From assembly GCF_001571345.1 (NCBI RefSeq), contig NZ_BCTP01000019.1:1-60077 (forward strand): DNA of 60,077 nucleotides. The letters run 5' to 3'. Position numbers and translations under genes: made by a program. Source of the DNA: Komagataeibacter xylinus NBRC 15237 (lineage in GTDB: Bacteria; Pseudomonadota; Alphaproteobacteria; Acetobacterales; Acetobacteraceae). Below the pieces are notes generated by a model. The model did no database searches and was not told the DNA's origin. It saw only the letters and a list, made by a program, of their open reading frames with translations. Below are positions 8,759-16,723 of the stretch, piece by piece (within the stretch, counting starts at the first letter, position 1; each line of letters opens with the position of its first letter).

Positions 8759-9007
8759 ATGTCTGATATAGAGATGGTCAAACTGGATATCACCCATGAA
8801 GTGTGCCCCATGACTTTCGTGCACACGCGTCTGGCCCTTGACAGACTTCCAGCCGGGGAAAAACTGCTTGTCCGCCTGCGTGGAGCGGGTCCGCTGGACA
8901 ATGTTTCACGCAGTCTGAAGCTGCTTGGTCATGTCGTGGAAGAAATACAGACAGAAACAGATGGCATAACCCACCGGCTGACCGTGCTCAAATCTCCCGC
9001 TTCATGA
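8759..9007 (+). CDS. TusA/SirA-like sulfurtransferase-fold protein
   Basis: A small 82-residue protein with the TusA-like fold pattern: KLDITHEVCPMTFVHTRLAL (active-site-type Cys16 after a beta strand, then the first helix), DRLPAGEKLLVRLRG, and a second helix-strand unit DNVSRSLKLLGHVVEEI. True TusA has CPxP; here the motif is CPMT, as in a TusA-like subgroup whose sulfur partner is not well defined. Its 3' end overlaps convergent rimI by 20 bases. It is the only plus-strand gene in this stretch. Function in sulfur relay is inferred. Confidence 0.72.
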   Translation: MSDIEMVKLDITHEVCPMTFVHTRLALDRLPAGEKLLVRLRGAGPLDNVSRSLKLLGHVVEEIQTETDGITHRLTVLKSPAS

Positions 9008-9431
9008 CACACGCATCGGTGCCATCGGGGTAGTACTGCCGCCGCACCCCCACCACCGCGAATCCCGCCGCGTGGTACAGCCCCAGCGCGGCCACGTTAT
9101 CATCCGCCACCTCCAGGAACATATGGGCCGCCCCTGCCCGCGCGGCTTCGTTGACGCACCGCGCCAGCAGGTCGCGCCCGATGCCCTGCCCCTGCCAGGC
9201 AGGGTCCACGGCAAAGGTCAGGATCTCGGCTTCATCAAACAGAGAGCGCGCCATGATGAAACCGGCCGTGGGGGGCGCATTTTCGCCCTGCGCAAACAGC
9301 ACGAACACGCCGGGCATGGCCAGCAGGGCCACCATGGCCTGCGCGTCCCACCGGTGCACGGGGGGGAAGGCTGCCGCATGGATGCGGGCCAGCACGCTGG
9401 CCTGCCCTGCCAGCACGGCGGCGTCCGTCAT
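8988..9431 (-). CDS. rimI: Ribosomal-protein-S18-alanine N-acetyltransferase RimI
   Basis: A 147-residue GNAT acetyltransferase with the acetyl-CoA loop WQGQGIGRDLLARC, preceded by AEILTFAVDP and followed by HMFLEVADDNVAALGLYHAAGF, the standard RimI pattern. It overlaps tsaB by 4 bases, the usual tsaB-rimI neighbourhood in proteobacteria, which strongly supports RimI over other GNAT proteins. The 3' end overlaps the convergent TusA-like gene by 20 bases. Confidence 0.88.
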   Translation of the reverse strand: MTDAAVLAGQASVLARIHAAAFPPVHRWDAQAMVALLAMPGVFVLFAQGENAPPTAGFIMARSLFDEAEILTFAVDPAWQGQGIGRDLLARCVNEAARAGAAHMFLEVADDNVAALGLYHAAGFAVVGVRRQYYPDGTDACVMKREI

Positions 9432-10150
9432 GGGGTGACAGGGGCCGGGCGCAGGCCGGCTGCGGGCAGTTTGGCTTCCGGCGCATCGACATAAAGCGGC
9501 TGGGCCGCGCGGGGGGGCAGGCGCCCACGCAGGCGCAGCAGGGCGGCGGCGGCGATGGCCTGCGGGTCGGGAGGGGGATCGGGCAGCAGATATATGCCAC
9601 CGCGCGTACCTGCAGCCTCCATGATGGCCTGCGCCCCGTTGCCTGCCAGCAGCAGGGGGCCGGGCGGCAGATCTGGCGCATCAAGCATGCAGGCGCGGAC
9701 CTGCCCCAGTGCTGACACCGTGCCCGGCGTTTCAATAAATACGCGGCCCCGGCGGGCCATGGTGCAATGCAGGGCCGTAGCCCCCAGTGCTGCTCCGGCG
9801 GCGTGCAGGGCCGGGGCCATGACCTCGCCCCCGGTCACGCCAACCACCGTGCAGCCCGCACCCGCCGCCAGCCCGTGCGCGAATGCCAGCGAGGCCCGCA
9901 GCCCCGTAAACGACCCCGGTCCCACCACCACGCCCGCAAGGTCAGGCATGGCATGGCCCCAGCCACACTGCGCGAACAGTTCGGTGGCCAGCAGCGGAAA
10001 CTGCTCGGCAGCGCCGCGCCCGGTGGCGATACGGGTGGCGAGGAGTGCGGGCAGGCCCGCCACATCGGCGCTCAGGCAGGCAATCAGGGCCGGTGCCTGC
10101 GCCCCGGTCGCGGCCCCATCCATGACCAGAATGCGCATGGGATCAGACAA
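9428..10150 (-). CDS. tsaB: tRNA t6A biosynthesis protein TsaB
   Basis: An inactive ASKHA-fold partner of TsaD needed to make threonylcarbamoyladenosine at position 37 of ANN-decoding tRNAs. The 240-residue protein starts with RILVMDGAA, then has the TsaB hallmark VVGPGSFTGLRASLAFAHGLA and a weakly conserved C-terminal half. It overlaps the RutE-like gene upstream by 8 bases and rimI downstream by 4 bases, forming a tight operon. Confidence 0.9.
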   Translation of the reverse strand: MSDPMRILVMDGAATGAQAPALIACLSADVAGLPALLATRIATGRGAAEQFPLLATELFAQCGWGHAMPDLAGVVVGPGSFTGLRASLAFAHGLAAGAGCTVVGVTGGEVMAPALHAAGAALGATALHCTMARRGRVFIETPGTVSALGQVRACMLDAPDLPPGPLLLAGNGAQAIMEAAGTRGGIYLLPDPPPDPQAIAAAALLRLRGRLPPRAAQPLYVDAPEAKLPAAGLRPAPVTP

Positions 10151-10727
10151 TCACGCAGGCATCATCAAAGCCCAGGCGCGGCGCGCGCGGCGTGGGCGGC
10201 GGCCCGTCGGTATAGCCTAGGCAGAGCAGGAAATTGGCCTGCCAGCCCTGATCGGCCAGAAAGGCGTCTTCCACCATGGCGGCATCGAAGCCCGAAAGCG
10301 GCAGCGCCGACAGGCCAAGCGCGCGGACGGCCATGATCATGTAGCCGCCTTGCAGCGTGCCGTTGCGCTGGGCGGTTTCCTCGGCAAGGCCCACATCGGC
10401 GGCGAACCACTGGCGCACATGGGCCTGCGGGTTCAGCGTGTCCATGCGCTCGAAAAACAGCGGGTCATGCGCCACGATCACCGTGACCGGCGCGGTCATC
10501 ATGCGCTGCACGTTGCCTGCCGAGAGTGCCGGGCGCAGGCGCTCGCGCGCGCCCTCCGTGGTCAGGAACACGAAGCGCGCGGGGCAGCAGTTGCCCGATG
10601 TCGGCCCAAGGCGCACCAGATCATGGAGCTGGCGCAGCGTATCGGTGCCGACGGGCCGGTCATTCCACGCCACCGGCGTGCGTGCGTTACGGAACAGAAG
10701 ATCAAGCCCAGCGTCATCAAGCGCCAT
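10143..10727 (-). CDS. Nitroreductase-family flavoprotein (RutE/HadB-like)
   Basis: A 194-residue FMN-dependent nitroreductase-fold protein of the RutE/malonic-semialdehyde-reductase type: FRNARTPVAWNDRPV, RLGPTSGNCCPARFVFL (FMN phosphate contact), GTLQGGYMIMAVRALGLSALPLSGFD and NFLLCLGYTDG. No other pyrimidine-degradation (rut) gene is near, so a malonic semialdehyde role is only family-based. It sits between nfu and tsaB, all minus strand, and its end overlaps tsaB by 8 bases. Confidence 0.82.
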   Translation of the reverse strand: MALDDAGLDLLFRNARTPVAWNDRPVGTDTLRQLHDLVRLGPTSGNCCPARFVFLTTEGARERLRPALSAGNVQRMMTAPVTVIVAHDPLFFERMDTLNPQAHVRQWFAADVGLAEETAQRNGTLQGGYMIMAVRALGLSALPLSGFDAAMVEDAFLADQGWQANFLLCLGYTDGPPPTPRAPRLGFDDACVIV

Positions 10728-10761
10728 GAAACATTCCCAAGCTTACGCGCAGACCTGCCGA

Positions 10762-11325
10762 TCAGGCCTCTACCTGCTCCACCGATACCACTTCCGGCAC
10801 GTAATGGCGCAGCATGTTCTCGACCCCGTGCTTGAGGGTGGCGCGGGATGACGGGCAGCCCGAGCACGCGCCCTGCATGGTCAGGCGCACCACGCCATCG
10901 CGGTAGCCACGGAAGACGATGTCACCGCCATCGCCCGCCACGGCGGGGCGCACGCGGGTGTCGAGCAGTTCCTTGATCTGCTGCACGATTTCCTCATCCC
11001 CCGGCGCGATCAGGTCTTCAACCACCACGGCCTCGCTTTCCACCACGGGCTGGTCGGTGGCGAGGTAATCGGCCAGCACCGCGAGCACCTGCGGGCGCAG
11101 GGCCTCCCACTCGGTCGCGTCGGCGCGGGTCACGGCCACGAAGTCATTGCCAAAGAAGACGCGGGCCACGTCATCAAGGTCGAACAGCAGCTCGGCCAGG
11201 CGCGAGCGGCCCGCCACGGAATCGGGGCTGATGAAGTCAGCCGTCGCCCCGCTGGCCATGATCTCGCGCCCGGGCAGGAACTTCAGGGTGGCGGGATTGG
11301 GTGTGTCTTCCGTTTCGATGAACAT
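10762..11325 (-). CDS. nfuA: NifU-like iron-sulfur scaffold/carrier protein
   Basis: The 187-residue protein has an N-terminal Nfu domain (FIETEDTPNPATLKFLPGRE) and a C-terminal NifU domain with the cluster-binding CxxC in GACSGCPSSRATLKHGVENM. This two-domain form carries [4Fe-4S] clusters to apo-enzymes in alphaproteobacteria and mitochondria. The open frame extends to 11427, but ATG at 11325 begins the conserved domain and has GGAAG 9 bases upstream. It is first in the nfu-rutE-like-tsaB-rimI run. Aconitase and SdhB in this window are the kind of client it serves. Confidence 0.88.
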   Translation of the reverse strand: MFIETEDTPNPATLKFLPGREIMASGATADFISPDSVAGRSRLAELLFDLDDVARVFFGNDFVAVTRADATEWEALRPQVLAVLADYLATDQPVVESEAVVVEDLIAPGDEEIVQQIKELLDTRVRPAVAGDGGDIVFRGYRDGVVRLTMQGACSGCPSSRATLKHGVENMLRHYVPEVVSVEQVEA

Positions 11326-11457
11326 TGCTCGGTCTTCCAGACATGACGGGAAAGGGGGGACAGGCAAAAGTACTTCCCGGGTCCTGTTATATGATCGGCC
11401 CGCGCGCAAATCCAACCCCACGCACACGCACGGCGTGCATTTATGCCCCGTGGCCTA

Positions 11458-12819
11458 TCACGGCATGCGTGGCAGGACAATTTCCGCGCACAACCCGCCC
11501 TCCAGCCGGTTGAACAGCCTGAACCGCCCGCCGCCACGCGCCACCTCGCGGCTGACAATGGCCAGCCCCAGCCCCAGCCCGCCCGTGCTGCGCGAGCGCG
11601 AGCCCTCAACGCGGTAGAACGGCGTGGTGACCCGGTCAAGTTCGGCCTCGGGCAGGCCGGGGCCGCTATCCTCCACGCGGATGCACAGCGCATCCTCCAT
11701 CAGCGTCAGGCTGACATGGGCGTTGCCGCCATAGTTCACGGCATTGTCAATCAGGTTGCCCACCACGCGCTTGAGCGCCAGCGGGCGGACCATGGCCTGC
11801 GCCTGGTCCGGGCCATCATAGGTCACGTTGCGGCCCTGATCGGCCTCGTCATCCACGCGCGTGGCCAGAATGGAGGCCACATTGACCGAACGCGCGGGCT
11901 CGGGGTCCTTCTCGCCCGAAAGATAGGCCAGCACGCCGGCGATCATGGCCTCCATCTCGGTCACGTCGGCCTCGATCTCCTTCTGCGCGTTCGTATCCTC
12001 CAGAAAACCCGCGCGCAGGCGCAGGCGGGCCAGCGGCGTGCGCAGGTCGTGCGATACGGCGGCGAGGGCCTCGGTGCGGTCGGCGATCAGGCGGTTGATG
12101 CGCTCCTGCATGGCGTTGATGGCGCGGGCAAGGTAGCGCACCTCACGCGGGCCCTTGTCGGCCAGTGGTACCCACCGGCCAGACCCCACCGTATCCGCCA
12201 CATCGGCCAGCGCGCGCAGCGGCATGCTCAGCGCGCGCACCAGCATGCCGGTCGCCCCGATGACCGCGCCCGCAAGGATGGCCGCCGAGACGAGGCCGCG
12301 GCGCATATGGTGCGGCTCAAGAATATCGGGGGCGAGGAAACCCATGTAGCTGCCATCGGGCAGGCGCAGCGTGCCGCGCACATCCGCCGTGCCCATGATG
12401 GTGCCCGCAAGGTTGAGCGCATCGCCCTGCAGCACCGGCAGCGTGCCCGCCAGCCGGTCATGCAGCTTGCGCAGCGAGGGCGGCTCGACCTTGAGCGCGC
12501 CCTGCTGGCCCTGATTGCGCCAGTCCACCGTAAGATCACTGGTGGAGAGCATGGCGGCGAGCACCATGCGCTGCGAGGTGGGCGTTGCCGCCAGCACGCG
12601 CGCATCGATCACCAGCCGCTCGCCCACCTGTTCAAGCTGGGCGTCGTCTATGGTGTAGGTCTCGGCTTCCTCATAGAAAACGGAACTGCCCACGAACACG
12701 AGCGCCACCGCAACCAGCAGCACGAACATGACGCGCCCGACCAGCCCGCGCGGCCACAGCGTAATGCGCCGTGCGGCCTGTGGCGCGCGCGCGGCCTGTG
12801 TGCTCCCCTGCCCTGGCAC
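11458..12819 (-). CDS. HAMP-domain sensor histidine kinase (EnvZ-like)
   Basis: An inner-membrane kinase of 453 residues. Order: TM1 (about 27-45), a periplasmic sensor region of about 130 residues without a recognised domain, TM2 (about 178-195), HAMP, the phospho-acceptor box AAVSHDLRTPLARLRLR (H257), N box NLIDNAVNYGG, G1 EDSGPGLP and G2 GGLGLGLAIV. The start is GTG at 12819, 11 bases after the response-regulator stop, so the pair is co-transcribed. The signal is unknown; the EnvZ-like label rests on architecture only. Confidence 0.9.
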   Translation of the reverse strand: MPGQGSTQAARAPQAARRITLWPRGLVGRVMFVLLVAVALVFVGSSVFYEEAETYTIDDAQLEQVGERLVIDARVLAATPTSQRMVLAAMLSTSDLTVDWRNQGQQGALKVEPPSLRKLHDRLAGTLPVLQGDALNLAGTIMGTADVRGTLRLPDGSYMGFLAPDILEPHHMRRGLVSAAILAGAVIGATGMLVRALSMPLRALADVADTVGSGRWVPLADKGPREVRYLARAINAMQERINRLIADRTEALAAVSHDLRTPLARLRLRAGFLEDTNAQKEIEADVTEMEAMIAGVLAYLSGEKDPEPARSVNVASILATRVDDEADQGRNVTYDGPDQAQAMVRPLALKRVVGNLIDNAVNYGGNAHVSLTLMEDALCIRVEDSGPGLPEAELDRVTTPFYRVEGSRSRSTGGLGLGLAIVSREVARGGGRFRLFNRLEGGLCAEIVLPRMP

Positions 12820-12830
12820 GGCGCGCGGGC

Positions 12831-13616
12831 TCAGACCCGCTCCACTTCGGCAGTGACGATGTAGCCCATGCCGCGCACGGTGCGGATCAGGCCATCCGAA
12901 TCCGGCCCCAGCTTGCGCCGCAGGCGGCTGACCAGCACATCCACGCTGCGGTCGGACACATCGCCCAGCCGCGTGCGCGACAGTTCCAGCAGCCGGTCAC
13001 GCCCGATCACGCGCTGCGGGTTGTCAAGGAAGCTGGTGAGCAGGTCATGTTCCGCCCCGGAAATCTCGACCGCCATGCCCGAGGGGTCGGTCAGTTCACG
13101 CCGCCGCAGGTCGAGCATCCAGCCGCCGAAGCGCACGGTTTCCTTGCGCTGTCGCCCGGCACTGGGCGTGGTCACGCCGCCGCCGCGCCTGCGCAGCACC
13201 GCGCGCACGCGGGCAAGCAGTTCCTTCTGGCCAAAGGGCTTGGGCACGTAGTCATCCGCGCCGAGTTCGAGGCCCTGCACGCGATCGAGTTCCTCGCCAC
13301 GGGCGGAGACGATAATGACCGGCACCTCGGTCAGCGGGGCCTCGCCCGGCACCGAGGGGTCGGCCTGCGCGCGCAGGCTGCGGCACAGGTCCAGCCCGTT
13401 GGTGCCCGGCAGCATCACGTCAAGGATGATGAGGTCGGCTGCCTGCGCCTTGAGCGCATCCCACATTTCAGGGCCATCCTGCACGCCGCGCACGCGGTAG
13501 CCATCGCCCTGCAGGGCGCGGACGATCAGGGTGCGCATGCCGGGATCATCTTCCACCACGAGGACGCGGGCGGGCAGATCGGCTGTGGCGGGTGTCTGTG
13601 TCATTCTCTTGGCCAT
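12831..13616 (-). CDS. OmpR-family response regulator
   Basis: Partner of the kinase gene that follows. Receiver domain: VLVVEDDPGMRTLIVRAL, phospho-acceptor D66 in DLIILDVMLPG, Thr/Ser switch and K in YVPKPFGQKELL. The C-terminal winged helix ends with SVDVLVSRLRRKLG and RTVRGMGYIV. The start at 13616 gives MAKRMTQ; ATG at 13604 is equally possible and the frame is open to 13658. A paired regulon cannot be deduced. Confidence 0.9.
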   Translation of the reverse strand: MAKRMTQTPATADLPARVLVVEDDPGMRTLIVRALQGDGYRVRGVQDGPEMWDALKAQAADLIILDVMLPGTNGLDLCRSLRAQADPSVPGEAPLTEVPVIIVSARGEELDRVQGLELGADDYVPKPFGQKELLARVRAVLRRRGGGVTTPSAGRQRKETVRFGGWMLDLRRRELTDPSGMAVEISGAEHDLLTSFLDNPQRVIGRDRLLELSRTRLGDVSDRSVDVLVSRLRRKLGPDSDGLIRTVRGMGYIVTAEVERV

Positions 13617-13733
13617 GTTCCGGTTCAGGGGCAGGCGGAATGCCCTTACATGCAACAATACCCAGCATAACCAACGTGCGGCATGCGGATAAGGCCATCG
13701 ATCATATCATAAAATGTCTGCCACACATGCAAA

Positions 13734-13760
13734 CGGGGCGCCGGATGATCCGGCGCCCCG
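13734..13760. terminator. GC-rich hairpin in the RR-TPR spacer
   Basis: An 11-bp perfect inverted repeat (13734-13744 with 13750-13760, arm CGGGGCGCCGG) encloses a 5-base loop. On the minus strand it is followed by only a short GTTT, so terminator activity for the upstream TPR gene is plausible but weakly supported. Confidence 0.45.
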
Positions 13761-13785
13761 TCTGGCAGACAACCTGTAAGGGATC

Positions 13786-13868
13786 AAAAGTTCCCGGACG
13801 CCGCCTTTTTTCAAAAAGGCGGCATTTTTCAAAGCTTTTTGAAAAAAAGCTTCACCAGAAACTTCTGT
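13786..13868. repeat. Dispersed hairpin repeat, copy A
   Basis: Copy of a repeated element whose core is GCCGCC-T6-C-A5-GGCGGC (13800-13823), followed by a second stem around 13832-13852 (AAGCTTTTT / AAAAAGCTT type) and bounded by AAAAGTTCC on the left and GAAACTTC on the right. It lies just 3' of the minus-strand TPR gene. Copies B, C and D share the core at 24151, 40528 and 51327. Confidence 0.75.
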
Positions 13869-13874
13869 TTTTCA

Positions 13875-15131
13875 TCAGTGCGCGGCGGGTGCCGCATTCA
13901 GCTTGAGCACCCAGAACTGCGCGATGTCACGCGCGCCATTGGTGCCTTCCACGCTGTTGAACGTGGTAAGGGCAGCCGCCTTCTGGCCAGCTGCCGCCTG
14001 CGCCAGGCCATAATGCAGGCGACCGATATTGATGTCCGTCGGCCCCTTGGCCAGGCCCTGCTGCATCAGCGCCAGCCCCTTGTCGGCCTGACCGTTCAGC
14101 ACGTAGTTGTAGCCTGCCGTAAGCATGGCGTTGCCGGTTGCGGCCTGGCTGGCCGCCGTGTCGAGGTTGGCCTTGGTGCTCTCGGCATTCTGGGCCACCA
14201 TCGCCTTCAGCTTTTCGCTGCGCGGGGCGGAGGCGTCATGCCCCACCACGCCGCTGGCATAGCCCTGGTTGATGATGTCGAGCGCAAGCTGGGGCAGGCC
14301 CGCCTGCATGGCCAGTTCGGTAATATCCATATACTCGGCCGAGGTCTTGACCAGCCCGGATTCAAGGCGCACGCGATCGATATCAAGCCGCAGGCCCGGC
14401 GCCATGTTGGGGTTGCTCAGCACGGAATGCACCACCTGCGCCCAGTAATCGGGCTTGGGGTAGTAGGTGGCGAGCATGACGTAGGTCCTGGTCAGCGCCG
14501 CATTGTCCTTGAGCTGCGCCTGGCAGGCGGCGAGCAGCTGGAGCTGGTTCTCGGTAGGCTTGCCGCCCGCCTTGATGGCGTCATCGATCTGGCCCTGCTG
14601 CACGCGGGCTGCGTTGGCGAAGTCATGCTGCAGGTAATAGGCCTGGATCAGGATGGTCAGCATCTGCGGGTTCTTGCCACCCGCCTTGATGTATTTCTCG
14701 CTCACCGCAACGGCGGTGGGGTAATCCTTGGCGGTGAAGGCCATGCTGCCTTCGGCAAGCGCCATCTGCTCCTTGGTGGCGGCAGGCGTGCGGGGCGAGG
14801 CGATGAGCTTGTCATAGGCCGAGATGGCGGCAGGCACGTTGCCCGACTGGGCGGCCACGGCGGCGCGCATCTGGGCAATGGTATAGGATTCGTAATCGGA
14901 CTTGCCGCTTACGGCGTCCGCTTCGTCCACATCGGCCATGGCCTGCGGGTATTTCTTGGCGGCAAGGTCGGTCTGGGCCTTCTGCAGCGCCGTGCCCACC
15001 TTCTGCCCAAGCTGGTCAGCCGCATGCGCGCCGTGCATGGGCAGGACGCCCGTCACCGGCAGCGCCATCATGACCCCGGCCAGCAGGCGGCCACGCAGCC
15101 GGAACAGCGATTTGGATGTGATGTTTTTCAA
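13875..15131 (-). CDS. Secreted TPR-like repeat protein, function unknown
   Basis: A 418-residue protein with a clear signal peptide (basic start, hydrophobic core LLAGVMMALPVTGVLP, probable cleavage after HGAHA) and a body of helical pairs reading as TPR-like repeats, for example LAAKKYPQAMADVDEADAV, SAYDKLIASPRTPA, LAEGSMAFTAKDYPTAVAV and VLNGQADKGLALMQQGL. The start is TTG at 15131 with GGAAGGA 8 bases upstream. It lies 164 bases downstream of exbB on the same strand, where exbD would be expected, suggesting a role in the cell-envelope energy-transduction system. That role is inference from position. Confidence 0.7.
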   Translation of the reverse strand: MKNITSKSLFRLRGRLLAGVMMALPVTGVLPMHGAHAADQLGQKVGTALQKAQTDLAAKKYPQAMADVDEADAVSGKSDYESYTIAQMRAAVAAQSGNVPAAISAYDKLIASPRTPAATKEQMALAEGSMAFTAKDYPTAVAVSEKYIKAGGKNPQMLTILIQAYYLQHDFANAARVQQGQIDDAIKAGGKPTENQLQLLAACQAQLKDNAALTRTYVMLATYYPKPDYWAQVVHSVLSNPNMAPGLRLDIDRVRLESGLVKTSAEYMDITELAMQAGLPQLALDIINQGYASGVVGHDASAPRSEKLKAMVAQNAESTKANLDTAASQAATGNAMLTAGYNYVLNGQADKGLALMQQGLAKGPTDINIGRLHYGLAQAAAGQKAAALTTFNSVEGTNGARDIAQFWVLKLNAAPAAH

Positions 15132-15230
15132 CTGTGATGTCCTTCCATGAACGGGTCATGGCCCGAATGATCGGCCAGGGCATCACGATGGACCCGTGCG
15201 GCCCATCATTCAATCCGCCCCCGACCGCTG

Positions 15231-15258
15231 GCGCGGCGGCTCCATCGGGCCGCCGCGC
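15231..15258 (-). terminator. GC-rich hairpin after exbB
   Basis: A perfect 10-bp inverted repeat (arm GCGCGGCGGC, 15231-15240 with 15249-15258) with an 8-base loop lies 38 bases after the exbB stop. There is no T run on the minus strand, so it may be a weak terminator or an mRNA-stabilising hairpin that lowers expression of the downstream TPR gene. Confidence 0.45.
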
Positions 15259-15295
15259 CGTGACGTTGAAATCAGGTTACGTGCGGATGGCAGGC

Positions 15296-16063
15296 TTATT
15301 CCGCCGGATCGTGCGTTTCATGGCGGTAACCGCCGATCAGGATGGACTGCACGTCGGCCGCGAAGTTGCGCACCTCGTCCAGCGCGCCCTTGTTGCGGCG
15401 GACAAGCATGTTGTAGCCGAGCACGGCGGGGACGGCGGTGCCGAGGCCGATGGCGGTCATGATCAGCGATTCACCAACCGGACCCGCAACCTTGTCGATC
15501 GAGGCCTGCCCCGCGATGCCGATGGCGGTCAGCGCGTGATAGATGCCCCACACGGTGCCGAACAGACCCACGAACGGCGAGGTGGACCCCACCGTGCCGA
15601 GGAAGGCAAGGCCACCCTGCAGGCGGTTCTGGATGAAGTCCACCGAGCGCTGGATGGACATGGTGGTCCAGGAATACAGGTCGATCGTCTCCTGCATCGT
15701 GCCTTCGTGGTGCTCGGCGGCGGTAATGCCGGTATCGGCGATGTAGCGGAAGGGCGATGCGGTATCGAGCAGGGCCGCCCCTTCCTTGATGTCGTGCGCA
15801 GGCCAGAACTTGGCCTTCACTTCCTTCGCCGCCTTCATCATGCGGGCCTGCTCGAGGAATTTGGTGATCATGATGTACCATGTCCCGACAGACATCACGA
15901 CCATGATGATCAGCACGGTGCGGGCGATGAAGTCACCATTCGACCACAGCGCGCCCAGCCCGTAGGGATTATCGGCGGCGGCGGCGGGGGTGGCGTAGGC
16001 CAGTGCCGAAAAGGCGGTCAGCAGCGCGGCCGCCATGACTGGTTTACGATGCTGTCGGGTCAT
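15296..16063 (-). CDS. exbB: MotA/TolQ/ExbB proton channel protein (ExbB)
   Basis: A 255-residue inner-membrane protein with an N-terminal signal-like segment (AAALLTAFSALAYA, cleavage after ATPAAAA) and three transmembrane helices in the ExbB arrangement: TM1 VLIIMVVMSVGTWYIMITKF, then after a long cytoplasmic loop LAFLGTVGSTSPFVGLFGTV and SLIMTAIGLGTAVPAVLGY. It uses the proton gradient to energise outer-membrane receptors through TonB. A short TonB-like gene is directly upstream, but no exbD is adjacent, which is unusual. GAGG lies close to the ATG at 16063. Confidence 0.9.
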   Translation of the reverse strand: MTRQHRKPVMAAALLTAFSALAYATPAAAADNPYGLGALWSNGDFIARTVLIIMVVMSVGTWYIMITKFLEQARMMKAAKEVKAKFWPAHDIKEGAALLDTASPFRYIADTGITAAEHHEGTMQETIDLYSWTTMSIQRSVDFIQNRLQGGLAFLGTVGSTSPFVGLFGTVWGIYHALTAIGIAGQASIDKVAGPVGESLIMTAIGLGTAVPAVLGYNMLVRRNKGALDEVRNFAADVQSILIGGYRHETHDPAE

Positions 16064-16171
16064 TTACCTCAAATCCTCTGACGAATAGGGCCATGCTTCT
16101 GGCCCGCAACACATTTGATGACTGTTATCTGACCAGTCCGGACGCTGAAAATCAATCCACCTGTATCGTTT

Positions 16172-16483
16172 TCAGAACAATTCCGGCTGACGGACCCGGT
16201 TATCACGCCCGATGACCGGGGCGGGAATGACCGGAACCACCGGCACGACCATGGCCGGGCGCACGGGCGGCGGTGCGGGGGGCACGGGTGGTGGTGGCTC
16301 GGGAATGATCCGGATCGCAAGCGGCGGCAGGGGGCGATAGGGCTCGGGAAACATGGGTTTGGCCTTGGGCCGCAGCCCGTAGGCCAGCGCCGACACGACA
16401 ACGACATGGACCAGAACGATCACCCCCGCCACGCGCCAGTACGGCGTGCGCTGTCGTTGCCTGGCGGCATAATCCTTTCCCAT
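16172..16483 (-). CDS. Short TonB-like protein lacking the C-terminal domain
   Basis: A 103-residue protein with the TonB N-terminal plan: a cytoplasmic basic start (MGKDYAARQRQR), one membrane anchor (VAGVIVLVHVVVVSALAYGL) and a Pro-rich stretch (IPEPPPPVPPAPPPVRPA). It stops where TonB would enter its receptor-binding domain, so it is either a remnant or an accessory protein. It precedes exbB by 108 bases on the same strand. The start ATG at 16483 is chosen because it places the anchor about 20 residues in; the frame opens to 16531. Confidence 0.6.
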   Translation of the reverse strand: MGKDYAARQRQRTPYWRVAGVIVLVHVVVVSALAYGLRPKAKPMFPEPYRPLPPLAIRIIPEPPPPVPPAPPPVRPAMVVPVVPVIPAPVIGRDNRVRQPELF

Positions 16484-16665
16484 GACTTCGTCAGACCACA
16501 TGCCGCTCCTGTCCAGCCCCCTGCGCAGCACCCCGCGCGGGGCCTGCCGTTCAAATTGCCCTGAGCGGAATTGGGCGTGCTCAGGGGCGCTGTGTCAAGC
16601 ATCATATGACACAGATTCGAAACAATTTTTTCTTGGCAGAACAATGCCCCAACGCCCGTGGCATG
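16484..16665. other. Spacer between the TonB-like gene and prfB terminator
   Basis: This upstream region of the TonB-like/exbB unit has no coding frame I can support. It includes an AT-richer segment around 16596-16640 that may hold the minus-strand promoter, but no clear -35/-10 pair was identified. Confidence 0.4.
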
Positions 16666-16696
16666 AAAAAAACCCCGTGGCCTGAGCCACGGGGTT
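16666..16696 (-). terminator. Rho-independent terminator of prfB
   Basis: A perfect 11-bp stem (AACCCCGTGGC, 16671-16681 with 16686-16696) closes a CTGA tetraloop. On the minus strand it is followed by a run of seven T (16672-16666), 28 bases after the prfB stop. Confidence 0.92.
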
Positions 16697-16723
16697 GCCT
16701 GCCTGCACGCCCCGGTTGCGGCG

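Noticed and set aside
13734-13868. Two neighbouring hairpins considered as a CRISPR-like or attachment structure
   Set aside because: The hairpins differ from each other, are not regularly spaced and have no spacer array or cas or integrase gene nearby; a terminator plus a dispersed repeat explains them.
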